Source: Myxococcales bacterium (GTDB taxonomy: Bacteria; Myxococcota_A; Polyangia; Haliangiales; Haliangiaceae). Taken from it: a stretch of 64,000 nt of DNA. The translations under genes were made by a program, and so were the position numbers. The notes below the pieces were generated by a model. It was not told where the DNA came from. It saw nothing but the letters and a program-made list of their open reading frames with translations, and did no database searches. Positions 1 through 9,306 of this stretch are shown here, one piece after another (the first letter of the stretch is position 1; each line of letters starts with the position of its first letter). The stretch covers positions 1 through 64,000 of the forward strand of contig JADKKI010000042.1 of the NCBI GenBank assembly GCA_016720595.1, written 5' to 3'.

Positions 1-33
1 AAGCTCGGCGACATGACGCGTCAGCTGAAGTAG
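1..33 (+). CDS. 3' end of an unidentified gene
   Basis: The window opens inside a possible reading frame that runs ten codons to a TAG at 31-33. Too little is present to name the product or prove that it is coding. It is listed only because the frame is open from the first base and the next credible gene starts more than 120 bp downstream. Confidence 0.25.
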   Translation, partial: KLGDMTRQLK

Positions 34-157
34 CGCCTTTGGGCACCGCCCACTCGCGCCGCTTGTCACGATGACGCTGCGAGCGAACAGCGGTTAACTC
101 TGAGTGAACTCGCGACTTCCGGGATTCGCGGCCGGGCTCCGTCGCTACAATCGAACG

Positions 158-676
158 ATGGCCACAAAGGTCTCCCTCCCGGTCGCGCTCTTCATCACGG
201 TCCTCGCAGGGATTGGATCGATCGCACTCGGCGTCAAGCTGCTGGTCGCGACCAAGCCCGCGCCCGCCGCTCAACGTTTCACCGGCGTGATCCCGAATCC
301 GGGCAAGCTCTGCCTGCTCGACAAGCTATCGACCAACCCCGATCCTGAGCTGCAGCATGACGAGGAGTCCGGCTGTATCGGCCGCCAGCCGAACGAGCCG
401 TGCGGATGCAAGGCCTACTACCTGACCGCTTTCGATCACGACGATACGGACCGCGTGGAGAAGGCGCTGCACCGGGGTGCAAACGTCGAGCTGTGGGCCA
501 GGGCCGAGTATGGGGCTTCCGTCACGGAGGTCACCAAGATCGTGGTCGACGGAAAGCCGCTCGCGGAGCTGGGGGCCAAGAGGCAGTGGGCGCCTTACGG
601 GTTCATGGCGTTCGGTGTGCTTGCCTTACTCGGCGCGGCGAACACGCTGCGCTGGTTGAGAAAGCAACGCGCCTGA
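158..676 (+). CDS. Two-TM membrane protein with a Cys-containing extracytoplasmic domain
   Basis: 172 residues from ATG 158; a GTG at 104 would add 18 charged residues before the hydrophobic segment, so the ATG is preferred. A membrane segment at about residues 8-30 is followed by a soluble domain with Cys residues near CGCK, and a second membrane segment about 25 residues from the C-terminus (PYGFMAFGVLALLGAANTL), ending in a basic tail. The topology suggests a periplasmic loop anchored at both ends. I do not recognise the family. A DUF3592-like fold is possible but not demonstrated. Confidence 0.6.
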   Translation: MATKVSLPVALFITVLAGIGSIALGVKLLVATKPAPAAQRFTGVIPNPGKLCLLDKLSTNPDPELQHDEESGCIGRQPNEPCGCKAYYLTAFDHDDTDRVEKALHRGANVELWARAEYGASVTEVTKIVVDGKPLAELGAKRQWAPYGFMAFGVLALLGAANTLRWLRKQRA

Positions 677-729
677 GCGGCCGTGCGCGCGGCAGGTGCC
701 GGTGGACCCATCGGCGCGGCAGTTCGTCC

Positions 730-803
730 GATGACCGGACGCCTGATTGAACGTGGAGTCACGAGGTTAGCGATCGCAAGTTGCTCAAGTTGAAACCGTC
801 CCC
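730..803. repeat. 74-bp direct repeat, copy 1
   Basis: This segment and 821-894 are identical except for three adjacent bases (ATT versus TCC), with a 91-bp period. Each copy begins GATGACCGGACGCCTG, carries the palindrome GCGATCGC and ends TTGAAACCGTCCCC. The GGGGACGGTTTC-type end resembles the ends of small REP/MITE-like elements common in related genomes, but no transposase gene is nearby. Confidence 0.85.
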
Positions 804-820
804 TGCTCTTCACCCTTCAC

Positions 821-894
821 GATGACCGGACGCCTGTCCGAACGTGGAGTCACGAGGTTAGCGATCGCAAGTTGCTCAAGTTGAAACCGTCCCC
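821..894. repeat. 74-bp direct repeat, copy 2
   Basis: Second copy of the 730-803 repeat. It overlaps the end of the TetR-like gene on the minus strand: the last codons (GTVST) and the stop codon at 876-878 lie inside the repeat, so the element has supplied or replaced the C-terminus of that gene. Confidence 0.85.
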
Positions 895-1569
895 GAGATC
901 AGGGCATACGCGGCCGGGACCCCCAGGGTGTGGCGCGCAAACGCGATCGCCTCGCGCTCGTACAGGCTCTCGATCTTCTTCGCCCGCGCCGCGCCGACGA
1001 TCCGAGCCACCGTGGGCCGCGCCGCCACCACGTAATGCAGCCCTCCCACGACGTGCAGCACCGCCGTCTCGGGCGTGCGGACCTCCAGAACGCCTGCACG
1101 CACCCCGGAGGTCACCATCGCGGAGGCCCTCTCGAGGAACGGCCCGAGCGGCAGCCGTGCCGCTCGCGCGACCCGGGTCGGGTTATCGAGCAGCTCGCGC
1201 AGGAGCAGGCGCACGCGCGCCGGGTAGCGGAGCGTCCACCTCACGAGGGCGAGGGCGAGCGCATCGACCGGCGCCACGAACCGCTCCACGAGGTCACCTT
1301 TGATCCGCGCCGGGCCGATCGCGAGATCGAGCTCGTGCATCAGCTCGGCCGCGATCCCGTCGAGGACCTCCCGTACAGCCGCTCCTTCTTCGCGAAGTGA
1401 TGAATCGTGCTCGCGAGCGGCAGGCCGCCGCCGCGGCGATGTCCCGCATGCTGGTGCCGTGGAAGCCGCGCTCGGCGAGCAGCGCCTCGGCGACGGAGAC
1501 GATCCGATCGCGGGTCTGGCGTCCCTTGGGCGTGTGGCTGCGATCGTTCGCGACGTTCGACGTTGGCAT
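876..1569 (-). pseudogene. TetR-family transcriptional regulator, frame-disrupted
   Basis: The N-terminal helix-turn-helix (RDIAAAA then GLPLASTIHHFAKKERLY) and a ligand-binding C-terminal helical domain (GIAAELMHELDLAIG onward) match TetR regulators. However, the parts lie in three frames. One base is missing in the GCG run near 1430 and one near 1393, about 35 bp apart. Repairing both gives one protein of about 230 residues starting at ATG 1569 behind a GGAGG ribosome site. The C-terminus ends inside a 74-bp repeat. Either the gene is decaying or the assembly carries indels here; neighbouring genes show the same defect, which favours the second reading. Confidence 0.75.
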
Positions 1570-1648
1570 CGTGCGACCTCCTGAAAAACCGCACACCTGT
1601 ACCGTTTCCATGGCGCGCCGGCAAGACCGAACACGTGTGCCCACTCGT

Positions 1649-2786
1649 TTACTCGAGCGGCTGGACGCGATCGCAGCCCAGCCCGACCAGCTTCACACCA
1701 CCGGGAGCGAGCGAGCCCTTCGCGGCGGACTCACCATCGGGTTGGGCCAGGACGAGCAGGACCTTCCCTGTCGCCGCATCGATCACGATCTCTCGTCGGG
1801 TTGGGGTGCCACCGAAACATGCGGTCCCCGCGGCCACCTCGGTGTCGGCGCCCGTGCACTCGATGCGCTCACCGTCCTTGCCCTCGCACATGAACGTGTA
1901 CCCGCCTTCGTACATATCCGAGCCGCGCACGAGGATCCGTGGCATCGGCTCCACGACGTCGTAGCTGACCGTGCCCGGGCACCGCCCGCCCGAGGCCAGG
2001 AGGATCGCGTAGCCCAGCACCCCGCGGAGCACGAGGTACGAGACCTTCCGTCGAGTCGCCTGCGGAGATCGTGATCGGCAGTGCGGGCTCGGTGCGCTCA
2101 CCCGTCGCGAGCATCCAGGCGTCTTCCTTGGTCGTGGCGGTGCTCGGCTCGTCGAACGGCAGCGCCTTGACGAGGGCGATCCAGTCCGCGCCTTCGACGA
2201 CCTTGGCCTCGCCGGTGACCAGCGCATGCTCGACATCGATCGGGCACGGCGTCTTGCCGGCGAGCTTGGCCTTCGCTGCCGCGGTGGGCCGCAGGACGTT
2301 CGCGATCGTGAAGGCCGCCGTGGCATTGATCGCGTTGCCGCGCTTCTCCTCGACGAGCCCTCGGTTGAACCAGATCATCGACTGCAGCTTGACGTCCTGG
2401 TGCCGCCCGCCGCGCGATCGAGGTCGCGCCAGGCACCATCGAGATCACTGCCCTCGAGGAGCCGCGCGAACCCGCGCCCGCGAGCGCGCACGCGGATCGC
2501 TCTTCTTCGCCGCCAGCGCCGCATCGAACCCCGCGATCGCCTCGGCCCACTGCTTCTTGTCGGTGGCCTTGCGCCCCTGCGCCATCCCCGCCCGGTACGC
2601 CGCTCGCAGCTTCGGATCCTCGACGGCGCTGCCGCTCTTCGCCTTGGGTGCGGGCGCTGGTGCGGGCGCTGGTGCGGGCGCTGGTGCGGGCGCTGGTGCG
2701 GGCGCTGGTGTCGGCGCAGGCTCCTGGCTCGCCTTGCCCTTGCAGCCCACCACGACCAGCACTCCCAGGACGACCTGACGGATCAT
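1649..2786 (-). pseudogene. TPR-containing lipoprotein with Ala-Pro linker, frame-disrupted
   Basis: From ATG 2786 a lipoprotein signal (LGVLVVVGC) is followed by an (AP)n linker and TPR-like helices (YRAGMAQGRKATDKKQW). In the same original frame near 2390-2240 comes WFNRGLVEEKRGNA, another TPR-like piece. After a further frame change near 2050, a C-terminal beta-rich domain with Cys residues (YTFMCEGKDG, GTACFGG) follows. At least three frame changes are needed to join these into one product of about 378 residues. The parts are collinear and each has good coding character, so this was or is one gene. Function unknown; probably an outer-membrane-anchored lipoprotein. Confidence 0.65.
2643..2708. 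repeat. 12-bp tandem repeat encoding Ala-Pro
   Basis: GGGTGCGGGCGCT-like 12-bp units repeat about five times and encode the alternating Ala-Pro linker of the overlapping minus-strand lipoprotein. Such linkers commonly extend a lipidated N-terminus away from the membrane. Confidence 0.8.
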
Positions 2787-2831
2787 CCGGCGATATTGAA
2801 CCAGCTGCCGCGTTCGGCACAGGGTGCGCGC

Positions 2832-4316
2832 ATGAACCAGCGGGGACGAGCGTGGCGACGAGCAGCTGGAACCACCGCCGAGTCATCACCCGAGTCATCA
2901 CCCCGTCATCGCTCGAGTCATCGCTCGATGCATCACCCGGGTCATCACCCGCGTCATCACCCGCGTCATCGCTCGAGTCATCGCCCGGGTCACCGCCCGG
3001 GTCACTGCCCGGGTCACCCGGATTCTCGGACGAACTCCAGGAGCGCGAGTACCTCGCCGCCAGCGAGCAGCTCCTGCACGCACCGCGCGTACAGGAGAAG
3101 TCGCGCGTCCTCCTGATCACGCTCGGTGTGTTCGTGCTCGTCGCTCGCCGGTGGTCGCACGTCGATGACCGAGGTCGCGCTCCTGGTGGCCGTGCTGATG
3201 ATTCACGAGCTCGGCCACGCGCTCGGCATGCTGGTGTTCGGCTACTCCGACGTCCGCATCTTCTTCATCCCGCTGTTCGGCGCCGCCGCCGCTGGGCGCA
3301 AGCGTGGCGTGGCCCGCTGGAAGGAAGGCGTGGTCCTCCTCATGGGCCCCCTCCCAGGCCTCGTCGCCGGGACGATCTTGCTCCTGCTCGGCGCCAGCGG
3401 CGTGGTCCGCACGGTCGCGCTCCAGCTGGTCGCGATCAACGCGTTCAATCTGCTCCCTCTCGCCCCGCTCGACGGCGGCCAGCTGTTCCAGCTCCTCGTG
3501 TTCTCCCGCCACCGTCACCTCGAGATCGCATTCCAGACCGTCGCGTCGCTGGCCCTCGCCATCGGCGGCCTCTACCTCAAGCTCTGGGTGCTCGGCGCGG
3601 TGGGCGTGTTCATGCTGCTCATGATCCCGATCCGCAAGCAGACGCTCGCGGCGGGCAGCGCGCTACGCACCGCAGGCCTGCCCGCAGATCCCGCCGCCCT
3701 TGACGATCCCCAGCGACGCACGCTGTTCACCGCCCTGTGGACGTACATGCCCGTGCAGTGGCGAGGCAAGCCACGCGCGCAGGCCTCCCACATGGAGGCG
3801 CTCCTCGACATCGCCACCCGCCGCCCCACTGGCCTCGTGGTCACGCTCGGACTGTTCACCGGCTGGCTCGCAGGCCTCGCGCTGACCGTGGTCGCCGTGT
3901 TCGCATTCGTCCGCGGCGAGCCGCCGCGCTGGCAGCGCTACGAGGATGCGCACCATCAGTTCTGGGCCGAGCTCCCCGCCGCTCCGACGGAGGGCACAAT
4001 CCCCACCACGGGTGACAAGCCGAAGCAGCAGACCCTGAGCGCACGGCTCGGGCGAAGTGGTGAGTACGGCGTCAACTGGCTCGCGGTCGAGGCCGGCACG
4101 GACTGGCAGGCCCGTGTGCGCGCCGCGTTCGCCGCCAACGGTAAGCAACTTCGTGAGGTCCCGATCGATGGCGGACCTCCCGCGCAGGTCGTCGAGATCG
4201 AGGGACACGAGGCTTGGGTGATGATCCGTGGGGAGGCCGGTACGGGCTTCATCGTGATCGCGACGGGTCCAGACGAGATCTGCCTCCGCGTGCTCCGCTC
4301 GTTCGTGGTCCGTTAG
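2832..4316 (+). CDS. M50-family (site-2-protease-like) membrane metalloprotease, frame-disrupted N-terminus
   Basis: The C-terminal 390 residues read cleanly from about 3163. They contain the zinc motif HELGH in a membrane helix, the family signature FGYSDVRIFFIPLFGAA, the third-ligand motif NLLPLAPLDGG and several further membrane helices, then a soluble tail after about 3920. Upstream, an open frame with a hydrophobic helix (VLLITLGVFVLVA) and a Ser/Pro/Glu-rich head encoded by a 12-bp tandem repeat appears to belong to the same protein, starting at ATG 2832. Joining needs a frame change near 2905 and another near 3130-3165. If only the intact frame is translated, the start would be ATG 3163. 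Known members cut substrates within the membrane; the substrate here is unknown. Confidence 0.8.
2880..3020. repeat. 12-bp minisatellite (GTCATCRCYCGV)
   Basis: About twelve degenerate copies of a 12-bp unit (GTCATCACCCGN / GTCATCGCTCGA / GTCACYGCCCGG). In the forward frame, units encode Ser-Ser-Pro/Leu-Glu/Gly and form a Ser/Pro-rich N-terminal extension of the M50 protease. Confidence 0.85.
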
Positions 4317-4330
4317 CCCGCCGGGAAGCT

Positions 4331-4368
4331 CCCGCCGAGAACGCCCGCCGAGAACTCCCGCCGAGAAC
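4331..4368. repeat. 13-bp triplicate CCCGCCGAGAAC(N)
   Basis: Three exact copies of CCCGCCGAGAAC at 4331, 4344 and 4357, in the gap between the convergent M50 and L,D-transpeptidase genes. No hairpin or terminator is obvious within it. Confidence 0.8.
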
Positions 4369-4397
4369 ATGACTCGGCCGCGATTCGCATCGTGTGA

Positions 4398-4511
4398 GAG
4401 CTCAGTGCGCGGGCATGCAGACCGACTTGACCGCCCGTCGGCGCGGCAAATCACGACGCCATGTCGCTCGGGCGAGCTCAGTGCGCGGGCATGCAGACCG
4501 ACTTGACCGCC
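4398..4511. repeat. 38-bp direct duplication of a gene 3' end
   Basis: GAGCTCAGTGCGCGGGCATG and the following 18 bases occur identically at 4398-4435 and 4474-4511. The inner copy is the true end of the L,D-transpeptidase gene (AVKSVCMPAH, stop). The outer copy repeats those codons and the stop just downstream, a tandem duplication of the 3' tail with a 76-bp period. Confidence 0.85.
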
Positions 4512-5783
4512 GTTGGCGATCCAAACCGTGGCGCGGGCGTGCACGCCATGTCGGTGGGGCACTCGGAGGCATTCGAGCTCGGCGTGCACTGGCGCAGGCA
4601 GCTCCCGCCGGCGGCGAGGGAAGGCACCGTGGCGCAGAACGTGTCCGCATAGCCGGGCTGATCGGAGCAGAACTGGTTGCACGCCATCGAGCACACACCC
4701 GCGCGCGTCGCCGTGGCGCCGAGACACGTCGTGCCGGTCTTGCAGTCCGTGCTCGTCGTGCAGTGATCGCCCACCCAGCCTGGTGAGGCGGGCATGCACA
4801 CGTTCGCCTTGACGGTGGGCTGGTTGAACCGCGCCAGCTGCACCGGCTGGAAGTGATCGTACGGGCGGCACTCGAAGTTCTCGGGCACGGACTTCGGCAC
4901 GCACATGCCCTTGGCCTGGGCCGTCGTGGAGGCTGCGGCCGAGGGATCCGCCACGCAGAACGTCGACGGAGCGCCCGCGCGATCCGCGCACGTCGTCGTG
5001 CAGCGCGCTGCAGAACCCGCGCTGCGTGAGCTTGTTGGTCGCGCAGTAGCCGCCCGTGAAGTTGCAGTCGCTGTTCGCGGTGCACTGCGAGCCGATCCAC
5101 TTCGCCGCCAGATCAACCTTGGTGCGCTCAGGCGTGCGCTCGGGCTCACGCTGGACGTGGACCGGGACCTTGGCGACGCCCTTGATGCGCGCGTAGACCT
5201 CGAGTACGTCGGCGGCCTCCATGCGGAAGCAGCCGTGCGAGACATAGCCGCGGCGGAGGTTGCCGCCGTTCGGCGCGCGGAAGTTGTCGATCGGGCCGTG
5301 GATTGCGTAGCTGCCGTAGAAGCTGAGGAACGGCAGGCCGCCGAACACCGGCGTCTGCTCGCCGGTCGCCGGGTCCGTCCACCAGGTCTTGCACGGCTGG
5401 ATGCTGGCCGGCGTGATCGAGAAGTCGCTCTTCCCGGTGCGCGCGACGGGGTAGTAGAGAGCGACTCCGCGGAACTCGCCGCTCGTCGGATCCGTCTCGA
5501 TCTTCCCGGGCCCGACGGGGAACACCTTGTCGTAGCCACTCGCCGCATCGGTGAGGTGGAGCGTCAGGCCATCGATCGAGAGGGTGATCTTCGGGTTCGC
5601 CAGCGGCGGCAGGTTCGGGACCGGCTTGCAGGTCAGGGCCGCGCCCCAGTTGCCGTCCGCCTTCATGTCATCGGCGGAGACATCGCCCAGCGGCAGGTCA
5701 CCACCCACGTCATCGGACGGAGCAGCGTCATCCGCGCAGGAGGCCAGCGCAGCGAGGAGCGAGAGTGACCACAGGTACTTCAC
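4478..5783 (-). CDS. L,D-transpeptidase (YkuD) lipoprotein with Cys-rich C-terminal region
   Basis: Starts at GTG 5783 with a lipoprotein signal (LSLLAALASC). The YkuD catalytic motif is clear near residue 165-185: IHGPIDNF, then SHGCFRM with the nucleophile Cys. Such enzymes make 3-3 peptidoglycan cross-links or attach proteins to peptidoglycan. A Cys-rich domain with several CxxxxxC pairs (CTANSDCNFTGGYC, CTTSTDC) follows, as in other myxobacterial surface proteins. The frame changes near 5010, where one extra base (or two missing) lies between GFCSA and CTTTCADR. The join preserves Cys spacing, so one protein of about 434 residues is likely. Two earlier in-frame starts would lengthen it upstream without adding a signal. 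Confidence 0.85.
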
Positions 5784-5916
5784 GTGGTCCGCGCCGGCTG
5801 CAGGAATCGATCCTCGTCGCCGAGCACGCAAGCCCCTGATCGAGCAGTGACGATCCGCTGGCAACTCGAGTAGCCACCTGGGGCCTCGAAACTCGAGTAG
5901 CCGCTATACTGGAGAC

Positions 5917-6462
5917 ATGACGCGGGGGCTCGTCGCGCTGGTGATCGGTGGACTCGGTGGACTCGCCGCACTCGCCACGCCCGCGTGGGCCGGCGACGAC
6001 GATCCATCCGCCCCCGAGCCTCCGCTGAAGACCCCGTTCGATCGCGGCAAGTTCGGTCTCGGCATCTACGGTGGCTCGCAGACCACGCTCGATCACCGGT
6101 ACTTCGCCGTCGGTGGCTCCGTCGGCTACTTCGTCCTCGATGGCGTGGAGGTCGGCCTCGGTGCGCTGCACATGTTCGGTGACGGTCCGAGCATCAGCAA
6201 GCTGACGCCGTCGTTGCGGTATATCGCCCAGCCGCTGGTGGGGAAGTCCCCCGTGATCCCGTACGTCGGCGTGTTCTACAACCACTGGTTCATCGGCGAC
6301 GACCTGGCCGACGTCGACACGCTCGGGACCCGCGGCGGCCTGGTCTACGTCTCGGGCCAGCTGGTGCTCGGTCTCGGCGTGGTCTACGAGCACGTGGTCT
6401 CCGAATGCGTGACGGATTGCTCATCCGTCTACCCGGACTTCACCATCAGCCTCGCGCTGTGA
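5917..6462 (+). CDS. Secreted outer-membrane beta-barrel-like protein
   Basis: 181 residues with a classical signal peptide ending near ATPAWA. The remainder alternates polar and hydrophobic residues in strand-like stretches (GKFGLGIYGGSQ, YFAVGGSVGYFVLDG, RGGLVYVSGQLVLGLG) and ends in a hydrophobic residue, as expected for a small outer-membrane barrel. Two Cys close to the C-terminus (SECVTDCSS) may form a disulfide. It diverges from the L,D-transpeptidase gene. No specific family is recognised. Confidence 0.7.
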   Translation: MTRGLVALVIGGLGGLAALATPAWAGDDDPSAPEPPLKTPFDRGKFGLGIYGGSQTTLDHRYFAVGGSVGYFVLDGVEVGLGALHMFGDGPSISKLTPSLRYIAQPLVGKSPVIPYVGVFYNHWFIGDDLADVDTLGTRGGLVYVSGQLVLGLGVVYEHVVSECVTDCSSVYPDFTISLAL

Positions 6463-6576
6463 ACCGCGTTCCGTAAGGTCGGGCACGGTTTCCACACGGT
6501 GCGTTCCGGCGTGGTTTGTTACCTCGGAACTTCGTGCTCGTCGCCAACGCGGGCGCTGTGGTACTGCGCGCTCCCT

Positions 6577-8881
6577 ATGATGATGCGCTTCACTACGCTC
6601 CTTGGTGCGTCGCTCGCCCTCGTGCTCGCTTCGGCGTGCGGCGATGACGGCGGCCACAACAACGGCTCCTGCGGTGACGGTCACGTGACCGGCTCCGAGA
6701 CCTGCGACGACGGCAACACCACCTCGGGTGATGGCTGTTCCTCGTCGTGCAAGATGGAGTCGGGGAAGTGCGGTGACAACACCGTCGATGTCGCCACCGA
6801 GCAGTGCGACGACGGCAACATGGCCTCCGGCGACGGCTGCTCCGCGACCTGCCAGAACGAGAGCAGCGGGATGTGCGGCAACGGCGCGATCAACGGCACC
6901 GAGGCCTGCGACGACGGCAACATGGCGAGCAACGATGGCTGCAGCTCGACCTGCATCGTCGAGAGCGGCTACACCTGCACCGGCACCCCGTCGGTGTGCA
7001 CGATGGGCGGCGGCGGCGGTGGCACCTGCGCCATGCCGTTCAACGTGACCCTCACGGGCACCACCACCCAGACCGCGACGCTCGCCGGTGACACGACCTC
7101 CAGCACCAGCCAGGTCGGCGAGGCCGAGTGTGATGGCTTCGGCCCCGAGGGCGTGGGCAACGACCACATCTACAAGTTCACGACTACCGGCATCCGCGAC
7201 GTGAAGCTCGAGTTCAACACCACGAACACCGCGTTCGTGGCGCTGATGCGCCTGATGACCGCGCCGTGCGATCTCACCACCGAGATCAAGGAGTACACCG
7301 GCGCTCTCGACGGCTGCTCTGACATCGATGGCTCGGGCTTCCTCGGTTACGTCAACCTCCCCGCCGGCACCTACTACGTCGTCGTCGACAGCTATGACGC
7401 GGCCGAGCTCGGCGCGTACGAGATCGCGCTCACGGCGACCGCCCCGGGCTGTGGCAACGGCATGGCCGACCCCGCCTTCGAGTTCTGCGACGACGGCAAC
7501 ACCGCCAACAACGATGGCTGCAACTCCAACTGCGAGGTCGAAACCGGCTACACCTGCACTGCCTCGGCGACCGCTCCGTCGGTGTGCCAGATGCTCGGCT
7601 GCGGCGATGGCATCGTGCAGACCGCGATGAACGAGACCTGCGACGACGACAACACCGCGACCGGCGATGGCTGTGACGCCACCTGCCACGTCGAGACCGG
7701 CTGGAACTGCGACGGCGCGAGCCCGACGGTGTGCGTGCTGATCGCGTGCGGCAACGGTCTCATCGAAGGCACCGAGGAGTGCGATGACGGCAACCTCACC
7801 TCGGGCGATCGCTGCTCGATGGGCTGCATCCTCGAGTCCGATGTCACCGAGTCCGAGCCGAACGACACCACCCCGCAGGTCCTGACCGCGGGCAACCACA
7901 TCATCCGCGGCGAGTTCTCGTCGACGGATACCGATCTGTTCTCGTTCACCCTCGCGACCGCGCAGACCGTCGAGATCGAGACCTACTTCACGATCAACGG
8001 CACCACCGCGGACTACGGCGGGGTTGGCTCGAACCCGAAGTTCGATTGCACGACGGCTGACGACACGCTGGTTGGCGTGTTCGCGTCGGGCGTCGACGTG
8101 ACGATGGATGCGCTCGCCCTCGCACTCGATAGCGATGACGGTGACTCCTACTGCTCGTACGTCGGCCCGGCCGACAGCGACGGCGACACCACCCAGCTGA
8201 TGAACCTCGCCGCCGGCACGTACACGATCCGCGTCGGTGCGGACCCGCTGACCACCGGCATCACCGCCCGCCGCTACCTGCTCGATCTCAAGATCGGTGG
8301 CTCGGCGATGACCCCCGTGGCGCCCTCGCCGGGCGACATCAAGATCAACGAGTTCCTCGCCGCCGACGGCCCGGCCGGCACGGGCACGGACTCGAACTGC
8401 GACGGCAGCTTCACCATGACCGACGACGAGTTCATCGAGCTCGTCAACGTGTCCGGCAAGACGCTCGACCTCACGGGCCTCACCATCAAGGACGGCGGCG
8501 CCCCCACGGCGGTCCCGCCGGTCCCGCCGGTCCTGCAGTTCACCTTCGCGCCGGCCGCCACGGGCAGCATGACGCTCCTCCCCCGGCAAGGCCGTTGTCG
8601 TGTGGGCCGGCGGCGCGCCGGCGTGCCCCGGCGTGACCAACTGGTTCACCGCACCGGCGACCCAGCACACGCTGAGCCTCAACGACGCGGGTGACACGAT
8701 CACGCTCGCCACCGGCGCTGCGACCCCGGTGACGATCGCGACCACGACGTACTCGACGCAGACGGTCGGCACCTCGTCCAACCTGTCCCCGACGTCACCG
8801 GCACGACCTACGCGCTGCACCGTGCTGAACGCCGCCGTCAAGGCGTCGCCCGGCAAGCACGCGGACGGCACGGCGTTCTGA
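6577..8881 (+). CDS. DUF4215 Cys-rich repeat lipoprotein with pre-peptidase-like and lamin-tail domains
   Basis: Starts at ATG 6577 (three consecutive Met codons) with lipobox LASAC. Six DUF4215 repeats of the form CDDGN...SGDGC...C are interrupted by a beta-sandwich domain at about residues 140-290 and followed by a second one resembling the pre-peptidase C-terminal fold (ESEPNDTTPQVL). The C-terminus is a lamin-tail-like domain (IKINEFLAADG, DEFIELVN). Its end is shifted: one extra C in the run at 8581-8584, then compensating shifts near 8795-8822 where DVTGTTYALH should be read. Repaired, the protein is about 767 residues and ends at TGA 8881. Known relatives are surface-exposed; no enzymatic role is implied. 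Confidence 0.8.
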
Positions 8882-9033
8882 AGACCGTCCTGGCCGGCTA
8901 GCGGAGTTGCTGCCGGCCGGGGTTTGCCCCCTGGTGCGATCACTCACCCGGTGAGGATCGCGTGGAGGCGTGGCGAGTTGGCGTGCATCCCGGCGGACTC
9001 ACCCCGCCGGGATGAGCACCGTCGTGGCTGGCC

Positions 9034-9306
9034 GTGCTCTTGCTCGATGGCAAGGCATGTCGAACAGCCAGTCGCTCTCGGTCGTCACCCTCGAGCTCCG
9101 AGCTCTCGTTCGTGGTCGGCGGCGCCGCTCCACCCGCAGATTCGCAGGCGCAGCTCCGCTCCCTCGCCGCGCAGTACTGCCCGGCGACCTACGAGAAGTT
9201 CAAGACCGCCCCGACGATCACGCGGCGCATGGGCGAGCGCTGCCTCGACGAGGCGGGCTACGGCTCGTGGAAGAGCTCGCTCGACAAGTACTTCCCCAAG
9301 AAGTGA
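9034..9306 (+). CDS. Small hypothetical protein, N-terminus uncertain
   Basis: The last 55 residues (QAQLRSLAAQYCPATYEKF to KYFPKK) look like real coding sequence, with a compact helical character and two Cys. The proposed N-terminus from GTG 9034 is Ser/Arg-rich and unconvincing. A frame change upstream near 9030-9110 could join a signal peptide starting at ATG 9013. No family recognised. Confidence 0.35.
   Translation: MLLLDGKACRTASRSRSSPSSSELSFVVGGAAPPADSQAQLRSLAAQYCPATYEKFKTAPTITRRMGERCLDEAGYGSWKSSLDKYFPKK

Noticed and set aside
2226..2778. Plus-strand GAGAGAGA-type protein opposite the TPR lipoprotein
   Set aside because: It is the antisense of the Ala-Pro linker. The minus strand provides a lipobox and TPR-like helices.
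2880..3020. CRISPR array
   Set aside because: Unit length is 12 bp with no unique spacers; it is a tandem minisatellite.
6421..8943. Minus-strand open frame of about 840 residues over the DUF4215 gene
   Set aside because: Shadow of a GC-rich gene. It has repetitive Ala/Val/Arg composition, while the plus strand carries six Cys-rich repeats.
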